Shown here: positions 25,484-33,855 of the stretch, in pieces
Numbering within the stretch: the stretch's first letter is position 1
How the letters are laid out: each line of letters begins with the position of its first letter
Assembly: GCA_934446455.1 (NCBI GenBank)
Contig: CAKSEE010000028.1
Coordinates: 1-37,122, forward strand
Direction of reading: 5' to 3'
Length of the DNA: 37,122 bases
Origin: an uncultured Oscillospiraceae bacterium
Lineage (GTDB): Bacteria > Bacillota > Clostridia > Oscillospirales > Ruminococcaceae
Notes under the pieces: generated by a model
Seen by the model: only the letters and a program-made list of their open reading frames with translations
What the model was told of the DNA's origin: nothing
The model's database searches: none
Made by a program: the position numbers and the translations under genes

Positions 25484-25545
25484 TTATGATGTAAGGGCTC
25501 TGCCCTCCGCTTTTTTGCGGGTATATTTTTTTGGAGGAAACTGAA

Positions 25546-26124
25546 ATGTCAGAAATTCTCATTGAAACATCGGCGCGTCACGTTCACGTTACAAAGGAAA
25601 CGCTCGAGATACTTTTCGGCAAGGGTCACGAGCTTACAAAGAAGAAGGACCTCTCCCAGCCCGGGCAGTATGCCTGTGAGGAGCGCGTAACGGTAGTAGG
25701 TCCCAAGAAGGAGCTTGCAAACGTAAGTATTCTCGGTCCGTGCCGTCCCGCAGACCAGGTTGAGCTTTCCGCGACTGACGCCCGTTCCATCGGGCTTGGC
25801 ATAGATATCCGCGAGAGCGGCGACGTTGCAGGCACTCCCGGCTGCACGCTGCGCGGTCCTGCGGGCGAGGTCACCATCAAGGAGGGCGTTATCGTTGCAA
25901 AGCGCCATATCCACATGATCCCCGAAACCGCAGAAAAGCTCGGCATAAAGAACAAGGACATTGTATGGGTTAAGTGCGTCACCAATGGCAGAAGCGCTAT
26001 CCTCGGCGATGTTGTCGTAAGAGTAAGCGACAAGTTCGCGGACGCTATGCACATCGACACCGACGAATCCAACGCGATAGGCGCTGTTCCCGGTCTCATG
26101 GGCGAGATAATCAAGTCGCTCTGA
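25546..26124 (+). CDS. pduL: phosphate acyltransferase PduL (phosphotransacetylase type)
   Basis: 192 aa with two PduL beta-barrel repeats. Zinc-site histidines are in ARHVHVT (His12, His14), KRHIHM (His121, His123) and DAMHID (His169). It transfers an acyl group between CoA and phosphate (propionyl-CoA or acetyl-CoA). There is no N-terminal encapsulation peptide and there are no shell-protein genes nearby, so it is probably a free cytoplasmic phosphotransacetylase feeding acetate kinase. ATG 25546 follows GGAGG (25533-25537). The leader can form small hairpins, and CCTCC at 25504-25508 is complementary to the ribosome binding site. Confidence 0.93.
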   Translation: MSEILIETSARHVHVTKETLEILFGKGHELTKKKDLSQPGQYACEERVTVVGPKKELANVSILGPCRPADQVELSATDARSIGLGIDIRESGDVAGTPGCTLRGPAGEVTIKEGVIVAKRHIHMIPETAEKLGIKNKDIVWVKCVTNGRSAILGDVVVRVSDKFADAMHIDTDESNAIGAVPGLMGEIIKSL

Positions 26125-26147
26125 TACATAAGACTGCATAAAAACAA

Positions 26148-26423
26148 AGCCGCAGAGCGTTATGCCCTGCGGCTTCAGTCTGTCGAAAAACTTTATATTT
26201 TCCGCGAAGCGAATTGATTTTCGCTTCCTTTTGGCACAAAAGGAAGCAGGGGTGTGGGGGCAGCGCCCCCACTACTCCGCACGCAGTGCGGCTTTACGCC
26301 CAAATAGCGCTAAAGGGGCTGTGGGGGGAAAACAAGAGTTTTCCCCCCACAGCCTATTGCAATTTAATGCCGTGCTGACTTTTTCAACAAACTGGAGCCG
26401 CAGAGCGTTATGCCCTGCGGCTT
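26148..26423 (+). repeat. terminator-splitting element, locus 2 (duplicated terminator hairpin plus 220-nt insert)
   Basis: Two identical 28-nt terminator hairpins (AGCCGCAGAGCG...CCCTGCGGCTT) lie at 26148-26175 and 26396-26423. Only the second runs into a T-rich tract (TATGTTTTG). The insert starts CAGTCTGTCGAAAAACTT and ends GACTTTTTCAACAAACTGG, matching the ends at locus 1. The interior is unrelated to locus 1 but is also packed with palindromes: CTTCCTTTTG...CAAAAGGAAG, GGGGGCAGCGCCCCC, CCGCACGCAGTGCGG, and a 17-bp perfect stem beginning GGCTGTGGGGGGAAAAC with an AAGA loop. No ORF is supported. Confidence 0.75.
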
Positions 26424-26460
26424 TATGTTTTGTGCGAAATGCTTTCCTTGCTAAAATGCT

Positions 26461-26497
26461 CCGTGCGGCATAAGCGAAAAATGCTTGTGCCGCACGG
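26461..26497 (-). terminator. terminator-like hairpin after carB
   Basis: CCGTGCGGCA (26461-26470) pairs with TGCCGCACGG (26488-26497), with an inner AGC/GCT stem. On the minus strand AGCATTTTAGC follows, a weak T-tract. Confidence 0.6.
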
Positions 26498-26509
26498 GAA
26501 TTATCAAAA

Positions 26510-29500
26510 TCAGATTATGTCCGCATGGTGGGACTGGAGCGACCTTACGCCAAGGTGCGTGTTCTCCTTTATCGCCTTTATGCCCTCAGCGCTTGCCTTT
26601 GCGGCAGCCATTGTGGTAATGTAGGGAATCCTGTGCTTTATTGCAGCCTTGCGGATATAGCTGTCGTCCGTAACGCTGTCCTTGCCCGCTGGGGTGTTAA
26701 TGATAAGCTGGATATCGCCGTTTGCAATGAGGTCGGCGATGTTGGGTCTGCCCTCGTACAGCTTGAGGACGTGCTTTACGGGAATGCCCGCCTGCTGTAT
26801 CATCTCGTAGGTCTTGCCCGTTGCAATGATGTTGAAGCCGATGTCGCTGAACGCCTTTGCAATCTCGATAAGCTCGGGCTTGTCGCGGTCGCATACGCTC
26901 AGAAGAACCGTACCCTCGACGGGAAGCCTTGTCTGCGTAGCCTCCTGCGCCTTGTAGTACGCCTCGCCGAACGAGCGGGAAATGCCGAGCACCTCGCCCG
27001 TGGAGCGCATCTCAGGACCGAGCACGGGGTCAACCTCCTGGAACATATTGAACGGGAATACAGCCTCCTTAACGCCATAGTGCAGTATCTTCCTGTCGTG
27101 AAGCTGCGGTACGGGAGAGGGTCTGCCGGTGATTGAAGCGGTGATTATCTCTGTCGCTATCTGCACCATGTTTATGCCGCAAACCTTCGATACAAGCGGA
27201 ACGGTGCGGGACGCGCGGGGGTTCGCTTCAAGCACGTAAACCGTGTCGTCCTCGATAGCGTACTGCATATTCATAAGGCCGCATACGTTCATTTCAACGG
27301 CAATGCGCTTCGTGTAGTCCTTGATGGTCGCTATCTGCTTTTCGGTAAGGTTCTTTGCGGGGAGAATGCACGCGGAGTCGCCGGAGTGAACGCCCGCAAG
27401 CTCGATATGCTCCATAACGGCGGGAACAAAGCAGTGCTTTCCGTCGGAAATCGCGTCCGCCTCGCACTCCGTTGCGTGGTGCAGGAAGCGGTCGATAAGA
27501 ATGGGTCTGTCGGGGGTCACGCCTACGGCTGCCGCCATGTATACGCGCATCATGTCGTCGTCGTGAACGACCTCCATTCCCCTGCCGCCAAGCACGTAGG
27601 ACGGGCGCACCATTACGGGATAGCCTATCCTGTTGGCTATCTCAAGCGCTTCGTCCACATTTACAGCCATTCCGCTCTCGGGCATGGGTATGCCGAGCTT
27701 CTCCATCATCGCACGGAACTGATCCCTGTCCTCTGCAAGGTCTATGGTTTCGGGCGTCGTGCCGAGAATGTTTACGCCGTACTTCTTAAGGTCGTTTGCG
27801 AGATTGAGCGGAGTCTGCCCGCCAAACTGCGCAATAACGCCAACGGGCTTCTCCTTGTCGTGGATAGCAAGCACGTCCTCGAGAGTGAGCGGCTCGAAAT
27901 AAAGCTTGTCTGAGGTGTCGTAGTCGGTGGAAACGGTTTCGGGGTTGCAGTTTACGATTATCGACTCAAACCCGAGCTTTCTGAGCGCGAGCGCCGCGTG
28001 AACGCAGCAGTAGTCGAACTCGATACCCTGCCCTATTCTGTTGGGACCGCCGCCGAGTATCATGATTTTCGGCTTGTCGGAAACGGGGCTTTTATCCTCG
28101 GGAATGTTGTAGGACGAATAGTAATACGCCGCGTTCTCCGTGCCGCTAACGTGAACGCCCTCCCACGCCTCGCGTATGCCGAAGGACAGGCGCGCGCTGC
28201 GTATCTGCTCCTCGGTAACGCCGAGTATCTGAGAGAGGTAACGGTCGCTGAAGCCGTCGAGCTTAGCCTGACGGAGCGCGCCCTCCGCGGGAACTGCGCC
28301 CTTGTTCGCGATAAGCGCGTTCTCCTCGTCAACAAGCTCCTTCATCTGCTGTAAGAACCAGTGCTTTATCTTGGTAAGTCCGAATATCTCGTCGATAGTC
28401 GCGCCCTTGCGCAGCGCCTCGTATATAACGAACTGGCGCTCGCTCGTGGGATAGCGCAGCTTTGCGAGCAGCTCGTCCTTTGAAAGGTCGTGGAAATTCT
28501 TTGCGAAGCCTAAGCCGTACCTGCCCGTTTCAAGCGAGCGGATAGCCTTCTGGAACGCCTCCTTATAGGTCTTGCCGATTGACATTACCTCGCCGACAGC
28601 CTTCATCTGCGTGCCGAGCTTGTCCTGCGCGCCCTTGAACTTCTCAAACGCCCACCTTGCGAACTTGATAACTACATAGTCGCCGTCGGGAACGTACTTG
28701 TCGAGCGTGCCGTACTTGCCGCAGGGAATCTCGCTGAGCGTAAGCCCGCACGCAAGCATTGCGGAAACAAGCGCTATCGGGAAGCCCGTGGCCTTTGAAG
28801 CGAGCGCGGACGAACGCGAGGTGCGCGGGTTTATCTCGATAACGACTATTCTGCCCGAAACGGGGTCGTGCGCGAACTGGCAGTTGCAGCCGCCGATTAC
28901 CTCGATGGCTCTTACAATGCTGTAGGAGTATTCCTGAAGCCTCTTCTGCACGTCCTCGCTTATGGTGAGCATGGGCGCGGAGCAGAAGCTGTCGCCCGTG
29001 TGCACGCCTATGGGGTCGATATTCTCGATAAAGCAAACGGTGATAACGTTGTCGTCTGCGTCGCGTACAACCTCGAGCTCAAGCTCCTCCCAGCCGCTTA
29101 TGGACTCCTCTACAAGCACCTGATGAACGATAGAAGCCTGAAGACCGCGCGCGCATACTACCTTAAGCTCGTCTACATTGTAAACAAGGCCGCCGCCTGC
29201 GCCGCCCATTGTGTACGCGGGGCGCAGCACCACGGGATAATGCAGCTTTTCAGCAATTGCAAGCGCCTCATCAACGGAATACGCAACCTCGCTGCGGGGC
29301 ATTTCAATACCGAGCTTCTGCATGGTGTGCTTGAACTCGATACGGTCCTCGCCGCGCTCGATAGCGTCAACCTGCACGCCGATTACCTTTACGCCGTACT
29401 TTTCAAGCACTCCCGCCTGATTGAGCTCGGAGCAGAGGTTAAGACCCGACTGCCCGCCGAGGTTGGGCAGAAGCGCGTCAGGGCGCTCCTTGTCGATTAT

Positions 29501-29728
29501 CTGCGTGAGCCTTTCAACGTTGAGCGGCTCTATATAGGTGATGTCCGCAACGTCGGGGTCGGTCATGATCGTTGCGGGGTTTGAGTTTACGAGAACTATC
29601 TCATAGCCCAGCTTCTTAAGCGCCTTACACGCCTGCGTTCCCGAATAGTCGAACTCGCACGCCTGCCCTATTATAATAGGACCCGAACCGATAATAAGTA
29701 TCTTGCTGATATCCTGCTTCTTTGGCAT
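26510..29728 (-). CDS. carB: carbamoyl-phosphate synthase large subunit
   Basis: 1072 aa, full length. Two homologous synthetase halves each carry an ATP-grasp domain: the first begins KILIIGSGPIIIGQACEFDYSG, the second begins near KIMILGGGPNRIGQGIEFDY. An oligomerisation domain lies between them, and the C-terminal MGS-like allosteric domain ends near HLGVRSLQSHHADII. It makes carbamoyl phosphate for pyrimidines and arginine from bicarbonate, ATP and ammonia supplied by CarA. carA is not adjacent, which is unusual, so it must lie elsewhere. ATG 29728 is preceded by CGGGAG. No PyrR-type leader is recognised; small hairpins such as GGGCTTATAAGCCC occur in the leader. Confidence 0.97.
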   Translation of the reverse strand: MPKKQDISKILIIGSGPIIIGQACEFDYSGTQACKALKKLGYEIVLVNSNPATIMTDPDVADITYIEPLNVERLTQIIDKERPDALLPNLGGQSGLNLCSELNQAGVLEKYGVKVIGVQVDAIERGEDRIEFKHTMQKLGIEMPRSEVAYSVDEALAIAEKLHYPVVLRPAYTMGGAGGGLVYNVDELKVVCARGLQASIVHQVLVEESISGWEELELEVVRDADDNVITVCFIENIDPIGVHTGDSFCSAPMLTISEDVQKRLQEYSYSIVRAIEVIGGCNCQFAHDPVSGRIVVIEINPRTSRSSALASKATGFPIALVSAMLACGLTLSEIPCGKYGTLDKYVPDGDYVVIKFARWAFEKFKGAQDKLGTQMKAVGEVMSIGKTYKEAFQKAIRSLETGRYGLGFAKNFHDLSKDELLAKLRYPTSERQFVIYEALRKGATIDEIFGLTKIKHWFLQQMKELVDEENALIANKGAVPAEGALRQAKLDGFSDRYLSQILGVTEEQIRSARLSFGIREAWEGVHVSGTENAAYYYSSYNIPEDKSPVSDKPKIMILGGGPNRIGQGIEFDYCCVHAALALRKLGFESIIVNCNPETVSTDYDTSDKLYFEPLTLEDVLAIHDKEKPVGVIAQFGGQTPLNLANDLKKYGVNILGTTPETIDLAEDRDQFRAMMEKLGIPMPESGMAVNVDEALEIANRIGYPVMVRPSYVLGGRGMEVVHDDDMMRVYMAAAVGVTPDRPILIDRFLHHATECEADAISDGKHCFVPAVMEHIELAGVHSGDSACILPAKNLTEKQIATIKDYTKRIAVEMNVCGLMNMQYAIEDDTVYVLEANPRASRTVPLVSKVCGINMVQIATEIITASITGRPSPVPQLHDRKILHYGVKEAVFPFNMFQEVDPVLGPEMRSTGEVLGISRSFGEAYYKAQEATQTRLPVEGTVLLSVCDRDKPELIEIAKAFSDIGFNIIATGKTYEMIQQAGIPVKHVLKLYEGRPNIADLIANGDIQLIINTPAGKDSVTDDSYIRKAAIKHRIPYITTMAAAKASAEGIKAIKENTHLGVRSLQSHHADII

Positions 29729-29814
29729 TCCGTTTCTCCCGTCCCGTGCCTTTGACACGACATTTATTTATACGCCGCTTTCACGGCTGCGGGCTTATAA
29801 GCCCTATTCAATTA

Positions 29815-29843
29815 AGTATACCACATTTCTCCGCAGATTTCAA
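29815..29843 (-). promoter_or_regulatory. sigma-A promoter of carB
   Basis: Minus strand TTGAAA (29843-29838), 17-nt spacer, TATACT (29820-29815). Confidence 0.78.
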
Positions 29844-29895
29844 TATAATATTCACATTTTTTTGAAAAATCGACGCGCCCCCGAGAAAATCCACG

Positions 29896-29927
29896 CGAAA
29901 AAAATGCTCCCAATGTCAGGGAGCATT
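29896..29927 (-). terminator. intrinsic terminator of the nrnA-like gene
   Basis: Minus strand AATGCTCCC (29927-29919) pairs with GGGAGCATT (29911-29903), followed by TTTTT. Confidence 0.85.
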
Positions 29928-29930
29928 CGG

Positions 29931-30953
29931 TTATTTTAACTCCTGCTTTTCCTCCTGCGGCTCGCCCTCGATAGGGTCGCCATTTATCCTGCGGATAACG
30001 GAAAGAAAAAGGTTCTGTATCGTCTTGTTGAAGTCAACGCTCATGCCGAGCAGCTTGTCCTCCGAGGCAAATCCGCCAGCCATGGACTTATGCCCGCCGC
30101 CGCTGCCGACGTCGTGCAGCGCCTCCTCGGCTATCCTGCCCGCGTTGAGCTCGTCCAGCTCGGAGCGCACGGAGAACTTGAACCCGTTTTCGCGGCGGGA
30201 ATATACCACCGCAAAATTCACCACGTCAAGGTTCTGTATAAAGTCGCAGACCGTTGCGACAAACGCGTCGGCGCACTCGAAATTGAGGAACGCGAACGCC
30301 ACTCCACCGAATATCTGAATATCGCGCATTGAGTCGACGAACGCCTCAAGCTCGTCGTACTGTATAACGCCCGACTGGAAGCGGCGGATAAGCACGCTGT
30401 TCGCCTTCGGGAAAAGGTAGCCGAATATCTGCACGTCAAGCTCCGTCACGCCGCGCGTGAAGTCGCGCGTGTCCATTTTAAGCCCGTAAAGCAGCGCCGT
30501 TGCGACGCTCTCGGGCATATCTATCTTGTACTGACGGTAGTAGTCAGCGATTATCGTGGCGCAGCTGCCGACTATCCGTATATCCTTATACTTGTAATCT
30601 GCCGGGCAGAATGTCGGGTGGTGGTCTATGCACGCAACCTCGTCGCCGATAAGGTCAAGGATATTCGCGTTGCCCTTCTGCGAATCCACCGTGATGATGT
30701 AGTCCTCGTTCGTCATGTCCTTCAGGTCAAGGTCGGACGTCATCTTAATGCCGAACTCTGTTACCATGTTCATTGTCGTGGTGCGCTCAACCATTCCGTG
30801 GTGACATATCGTTGTCTTTATGCCGAATTTCTCCAGCAGAACCTGAAGCCCGAAAGCGCTGGCAATAGCGTCAGGGTCGGGAAAGTTATGCGTCTGGATA
30901 AAGACTCTATGGCCTTTAAGAAGGGTCACAAGCTCACTCAATTTAGGGTACAT
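29931..30953 (-). CDS. DHH-family phosphoesterase, NrnA-like
   Basis: 340 aa. DHH motifs: THNFPDPDAIASA (motif I), VDSQKG (motif II), DHHP (motif III); DHHA1 motif GSGGGHKSMAGGF near residue 290. This arrangement fits the NrnA group (oligoribonuclease / 3'-phosphoadenosine 5'-phosphate phosphatase), which degrades short RNA or cyclic-dinucleotide products using Mn2+. ATG 30953 is preferred because AAGGAG lies 10 nt upstream; TTG 30974 would start seven codons earlier, before that site. It is monocistronic, with a strong promoter. Confidence 0.85.
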   Translation of the reverse strand: MYPKLSELVTLLKGHRVFIQTHNFPDPDAIASAFGLQVLLEKFGIKTTICHHGMVERTTTMNMVTEFGIKMTSDLDLKDMTNEDYIITVDSQKGNANILDLIGDEVACIDHHPTFCPADYKYKDIRIVGSCATIIADYYRQYKIDMPESVATALLYGLKMDTRDFTRGVTELDVQIFGYLFPKANSVLIRRFQSGVIQYDELEAFVDSMRDIQIFGGVAFAFLNFECADAFVATVCDFIQNLDVVNFAVVYSRRENGFKFSVRSELDELNAGRIAEEALHDVGSGGGHKSMAGGFASEDKLLGMSVDFNKTIQNLFLSVIRRINGDPIEGEPQEEKQELK

Positions 30954-31012
30954 CTCAAAAATGCTCCTTGACAATGTCGGTCAGACGTGCTGTAATTACA
31001 CACGTTTACAAC

Positions 31013-31041
31013 ATTATAACACATTATTTCAGTTTTTTCAA
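31013..31041 (-). promoter_or_regulatory. sigma-A promoter of the nrnA-like gene
   Basis: Minus strand TTGAAA (31041-31036), 17-nt spacer, perfect TATAAT (31018-31013). Being intact, it sets the leftmost possible edge of the accessory island. Confidence 0.82.
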
Positions 31042-31114
31042 TAGGAAAAATATTTTTTATTACATTTTTTTGTAGTGTTACAATAGATATTAGACCGAGA
31101 TATAGAAAAAAGGA

Positions 31115-32781
31115 TTGAGAGCGGTTAGAATAAGTTCACCACAAACAAAATCAACAGAAAGGTCTCAATCGCCCGATTCTCTTCCGATAACCAGCGTGAG
31201 GAGAGTATCGACGCCCGGCTGCGTGCAATAAACGAATACGCTGAACGCAATAACTACATGATAGTAGAAACCTACACGGACAAGGCAATTTCGGCACGTT
31301 CCGACCAACGCCCGGGATTTCAGCAAATGATCAAGGATTCCCAGCAAGGTTCATTCGAGGTGGTCATCGTTCACAAGCTCGACAGATTTTCCCGTGACCG
31401 ATATGACTCAGCTTTTTATCGGCATGAACTCAAGAAGAACGGCGTAACGCTCCGATCCGTAATTGAAAGCATCGACGACAGCCCTGAAAGCGTGATACTG
31501 GAGTCTGTCATAGAGGGTATGAACGAATACTATTCGAAAAATCTCGCAAGAGAGACCATGAAAGGTCTTAAAGAGAACGCTCTGACCGGACGACACACCG
31601 GAGGAGCTGCTCCGTTTGGGTACAGGATCAATCCTGAAACAAAGCGCCCCGAAGTCAACCCTGACGAGGCAGACGCAATACGCATGATATTCGACCTGGC
31701 AGCTAAAGGTATGCCATATGCCAGGATAGCAGATATCCTTAATGGGAAAGGCTATAAGACAAGGCTTGGCAACTCATTTTCAAGCACCAGCCTCCATGAT
31801 CTGCTTTCCAATCCCAAATACATTGGCAAGTGCATTTACAACAAACGAGTGTCGCAGTCCAAATGTAACAGCAGCCGCTGCTACAAGGACGAATCCGAGT
31901 GGATAGTCCGCTACGACGTATATCAGCCGCTTGTCAGCGAAGATGAATTTGAGGTAGTGCAGCGGAAGCTGCGGGCAAGGAAACTGAGGAGTGATTCCCG
32001 CTCCAAAGAAGTATATCTGCTCACAGGAAAGACCCGATGCGCTGTATGCGGCGGAGTATTCTGCGGAACCAGAAAGAGAAACAGCAAGGGAACCATATCC
32101 TTTTCATACATATGTAACGGCTGCAAGAACGGCTGCAAGAATCCGTCTGTCAGCCGCTCATTCATAGAAGGTTTTGTTCTTGATAAACTTGCGGAGTATG
32201 TATTCTCAGATAAGCTGATACCTGCTATCACTGCTGAGTATAATAATTATCTTAAGAAGCGCAATGATTATTCCGATGACAGAGCAGAAAGGCTGGTCAA
32301 TGAAAAGGCAAGCCTTGAAAAGAAGATCAGCAAGACTACGGACATTCTTATCGAGACTGATTCAAGAGCGCTGCTTAGCAGGCTGAATCTGCTTGAAAAG
32401 CGCCTTGAGGCAGTTGAGCGTGAGCTCGGTTATCTCAAAAAGAATGAGCAGCAGAGCCGTGTATCCGAAGCAGACCTTGCTGTTGCGTTCGGTGAAATAC
32501 GTTCATCTCTTAAGAGCGGCACGCTGAAGACAATGAAGCAGCTTGTTGACAAGTATGTACAGCAAGTCGATATTTACCCGGACAAGATAGTGGTGAAGTT
32601 CAATTTATTTCCACATCTTCGTCCTGACGAACCAACAAATTCCGATGAGGAATGCCCTTATGTTATGTCTGACGATGGTCCTGACAGCATGACCGTTGAT
32701 ACCAAACGAGCGGCGTTCAGTACCGGGGACGAGCAGAATTACGTCAAGGGAATGCAGATTCTGAACCGAATACGGAAATGA
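31115..32781 (+). CDS. large serine recombinase with apparent 5' frameshift
   Basis: Site-specific recombinase of the large serine family. The frame from 31129 encodes NRKVSIARFSSDNQREESID and continues through DKLDRFSRDR-type resolvase motifs (HKLDRFSRDR), a Recombinase domain (GGAAPFGYRINPET), a zinc ribbon (CAVCGGVFC...CNGCKNGC) and a coiled coil. The first ATG in that frame is 31258, which would drop the ARFSS segment holding the catalytic serine (about 31180). No start codon exists in frame between TAG 31126 and 31258. In the next frame a TTG at 31115 opens RAVRISSPQTK, the typical N-terminal strand, and one extra A in the AAAA run at 31147-31150 would join the frames. It is therefore probably inactive unless frameshifting occurs. 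Its codon use is more AT-rich than the left part of the window. Confidence 0.8.
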
Positions 32782-32793
32782 TACCAATTTAAT

Positions 32794-32822
32794 GAACATC
32801 ACTGGGAGTGGTGTTCTTTTTT
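32794..32822 (+). terminator. intrinsic terminator of the recombinase gene
   Basis: GAACATCAC (32794-32802) pairs with GTGGTGTTC (32808-32816) with one G-U pair, followed by six Ts. An 8-bp inverted repeat AACGTTGC/GCAACGTT follows at 32824-32852. Confidence 0.8.
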
Positions 32823-32885
32823 GAACGTTGCATTTTATAAAAAAGCAACGTTAAATTGCTCGTTTAGTAGCTTCGTGCTCAAACA

Positions 32886-33608
32886 CTATTTCATATACTC
32901 TGAACCCAAGCTATATGGAATATACCGCTCGATAAATTCAATGTTACTCTTAAATATACCATATCGCCAGCTGTCTTCACCCTCCCAGCCTTCCTTTTCA
33001 TCAATGATATCTGAATCCCTGTAAAATGTGATTTTCCGGTGATACCCGTCAATTGTGGGAGCCCCGTGTTCATCAGAATCGTAGCAAAATAGCTCCGTCA
33101 TAATAGGGTCGATGATATACTCAGCGTTTTATGCGAGTATATGGGTCGCAATTACATCATTACAATCAAGATTATTTTGATATGTTACGAATCCGTTCCT
33201 GTTAATAGAAACTGTAAATTTATAGCCGAGATACGGGTTATTCTGAATTACGATGCGATTTACAACTTTTAATTGCATATGGCGTTTTTTACGTGCAAAA
33301 TAGTTTTTTAGAATATGCTCCCGAAATTCTTTTGGCACAGGGATATTATATCGGTCGACATAATTTATAAAAACATCATTCCAGTAATATGTTCCATCAG
33401 AATAGATATTGCCATAACCAATGGTTCTGTCGGGACATAGTTCGTCTTTGACGATACCCGGGCGGGCAAGCACACAATGTGTCGTCAAATAATCTATTAT
33501 TCTGCTTTTTTCGGGATCAGGTTTTTCAGAAACTAATTCCCTTAATGGCGGCAGCGACTCGTCTCCATGTTCGTACGAATATGCTACTTTCAGATTCTTA
33601 CGTACCAT
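32886..33608 (-). pseudogene. unknown protein gene split by one in-frame stop codon
   Basis: Starting at ATG 33608 (behind AAAGGAG), 159 codons run to TAA at 33131-33129. The same frame then continues without interruption for 80 codons to the stop at 32886, giving a combined protein of about 240 residues. The first part contains YWNDVFINYVDRYNIPVPKE and a Lys/Arg-rich KKRHMQLKVVNRIV stretch; the second is acidic and aromatic (KEGWEGEDSWRYGIF). It looks soluble with no signal peptide. I do not recognise the family. The preceding promoter and structured leader with terminator belong to it. A nonsense mutation is the simplest reading; a genuine short protein ending at 33129 is the alternative. 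Confidence 0.6.
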
Positions 33609-33662
33609 AAGGCAGCTGCTCCTTTCAAAAAAATATGTATATCATGAATGTTATTTCATATG

Positions 33663-33804
33663 AAAAAAGCACCCACAAACGTGAGTGCTTTAACTTTACC
33701 TACAAGGTCGTAGGTTTCAATGGTCGAGATGACCCGTGACCCGAATCGCTCACGACCAGCAATTGGCTTAACAGAGCCGTTTGCCGAACACATATATTTT
33801 TGCT
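33663..33804 (-). ncRNA. structured leader RNA or small RNA ending in an intrinsic terminator
   Basis: Minus-strand transcript of about 140 nt, from a consensus promoter to a strong terminator (AAAGCACTCAC-GTTT-GTGGGTGCTTT, 33691-33664, then TTTT). Possible stems: CAGCAA/TTGCTG enclosing GGCT/AGCC; GGTCGT/ACGACC enclosing GGTC-ATCTC-GACC; and CCTAC/GTAGG, which overlaps and so competes with the ACGACC arm. It ends about 55 nt before the ATG of the 33608 gene. It matches no riboswitch consensus I know (FMN, TPP, SAM, lysine, glycine, fluoride and ZTP were considered). No tandem repeats are present. Confidence 0.5.
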
Positions 33805-33810
33805 GATTCC

Positions 33811-33839
33811 ATTATACTTTTCCTGCATTGAGTTGTCAA
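33811..33839 (-). promoter_or_regulatory. sigma-A promoter of the leader RNA and 33608 gene
   Basis: Minus strand perfect TTGACA (33839-33834), 17-nt spacer, perfect TATAAT (33816-33811). Confidence 0.85.
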
Positions 33840-33855
33840 GCGTTTTCCGCAGGCT

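Noticed and set aside
26176..26395. A 103-codon plus-strand frame over the locus 2 insert
   Set aside because: It runs through several perfect palindromes, has no ribosome binding site and no coding composition.
33640..33820. CRISPR array or tracrRNA-like locus
   Set aside because: No repeat-spacer pattern occurs and no cas gene is in the window.
33660..33840. Type III toxin-antitoxin RNA (ToxI-like) before a toxin gene
   Set aside because: The promoter-RNA-terminator-gene order fits, but there are no tandem repeats in the RNA and the protein does not resemble ToxN, CptN or TenpN.
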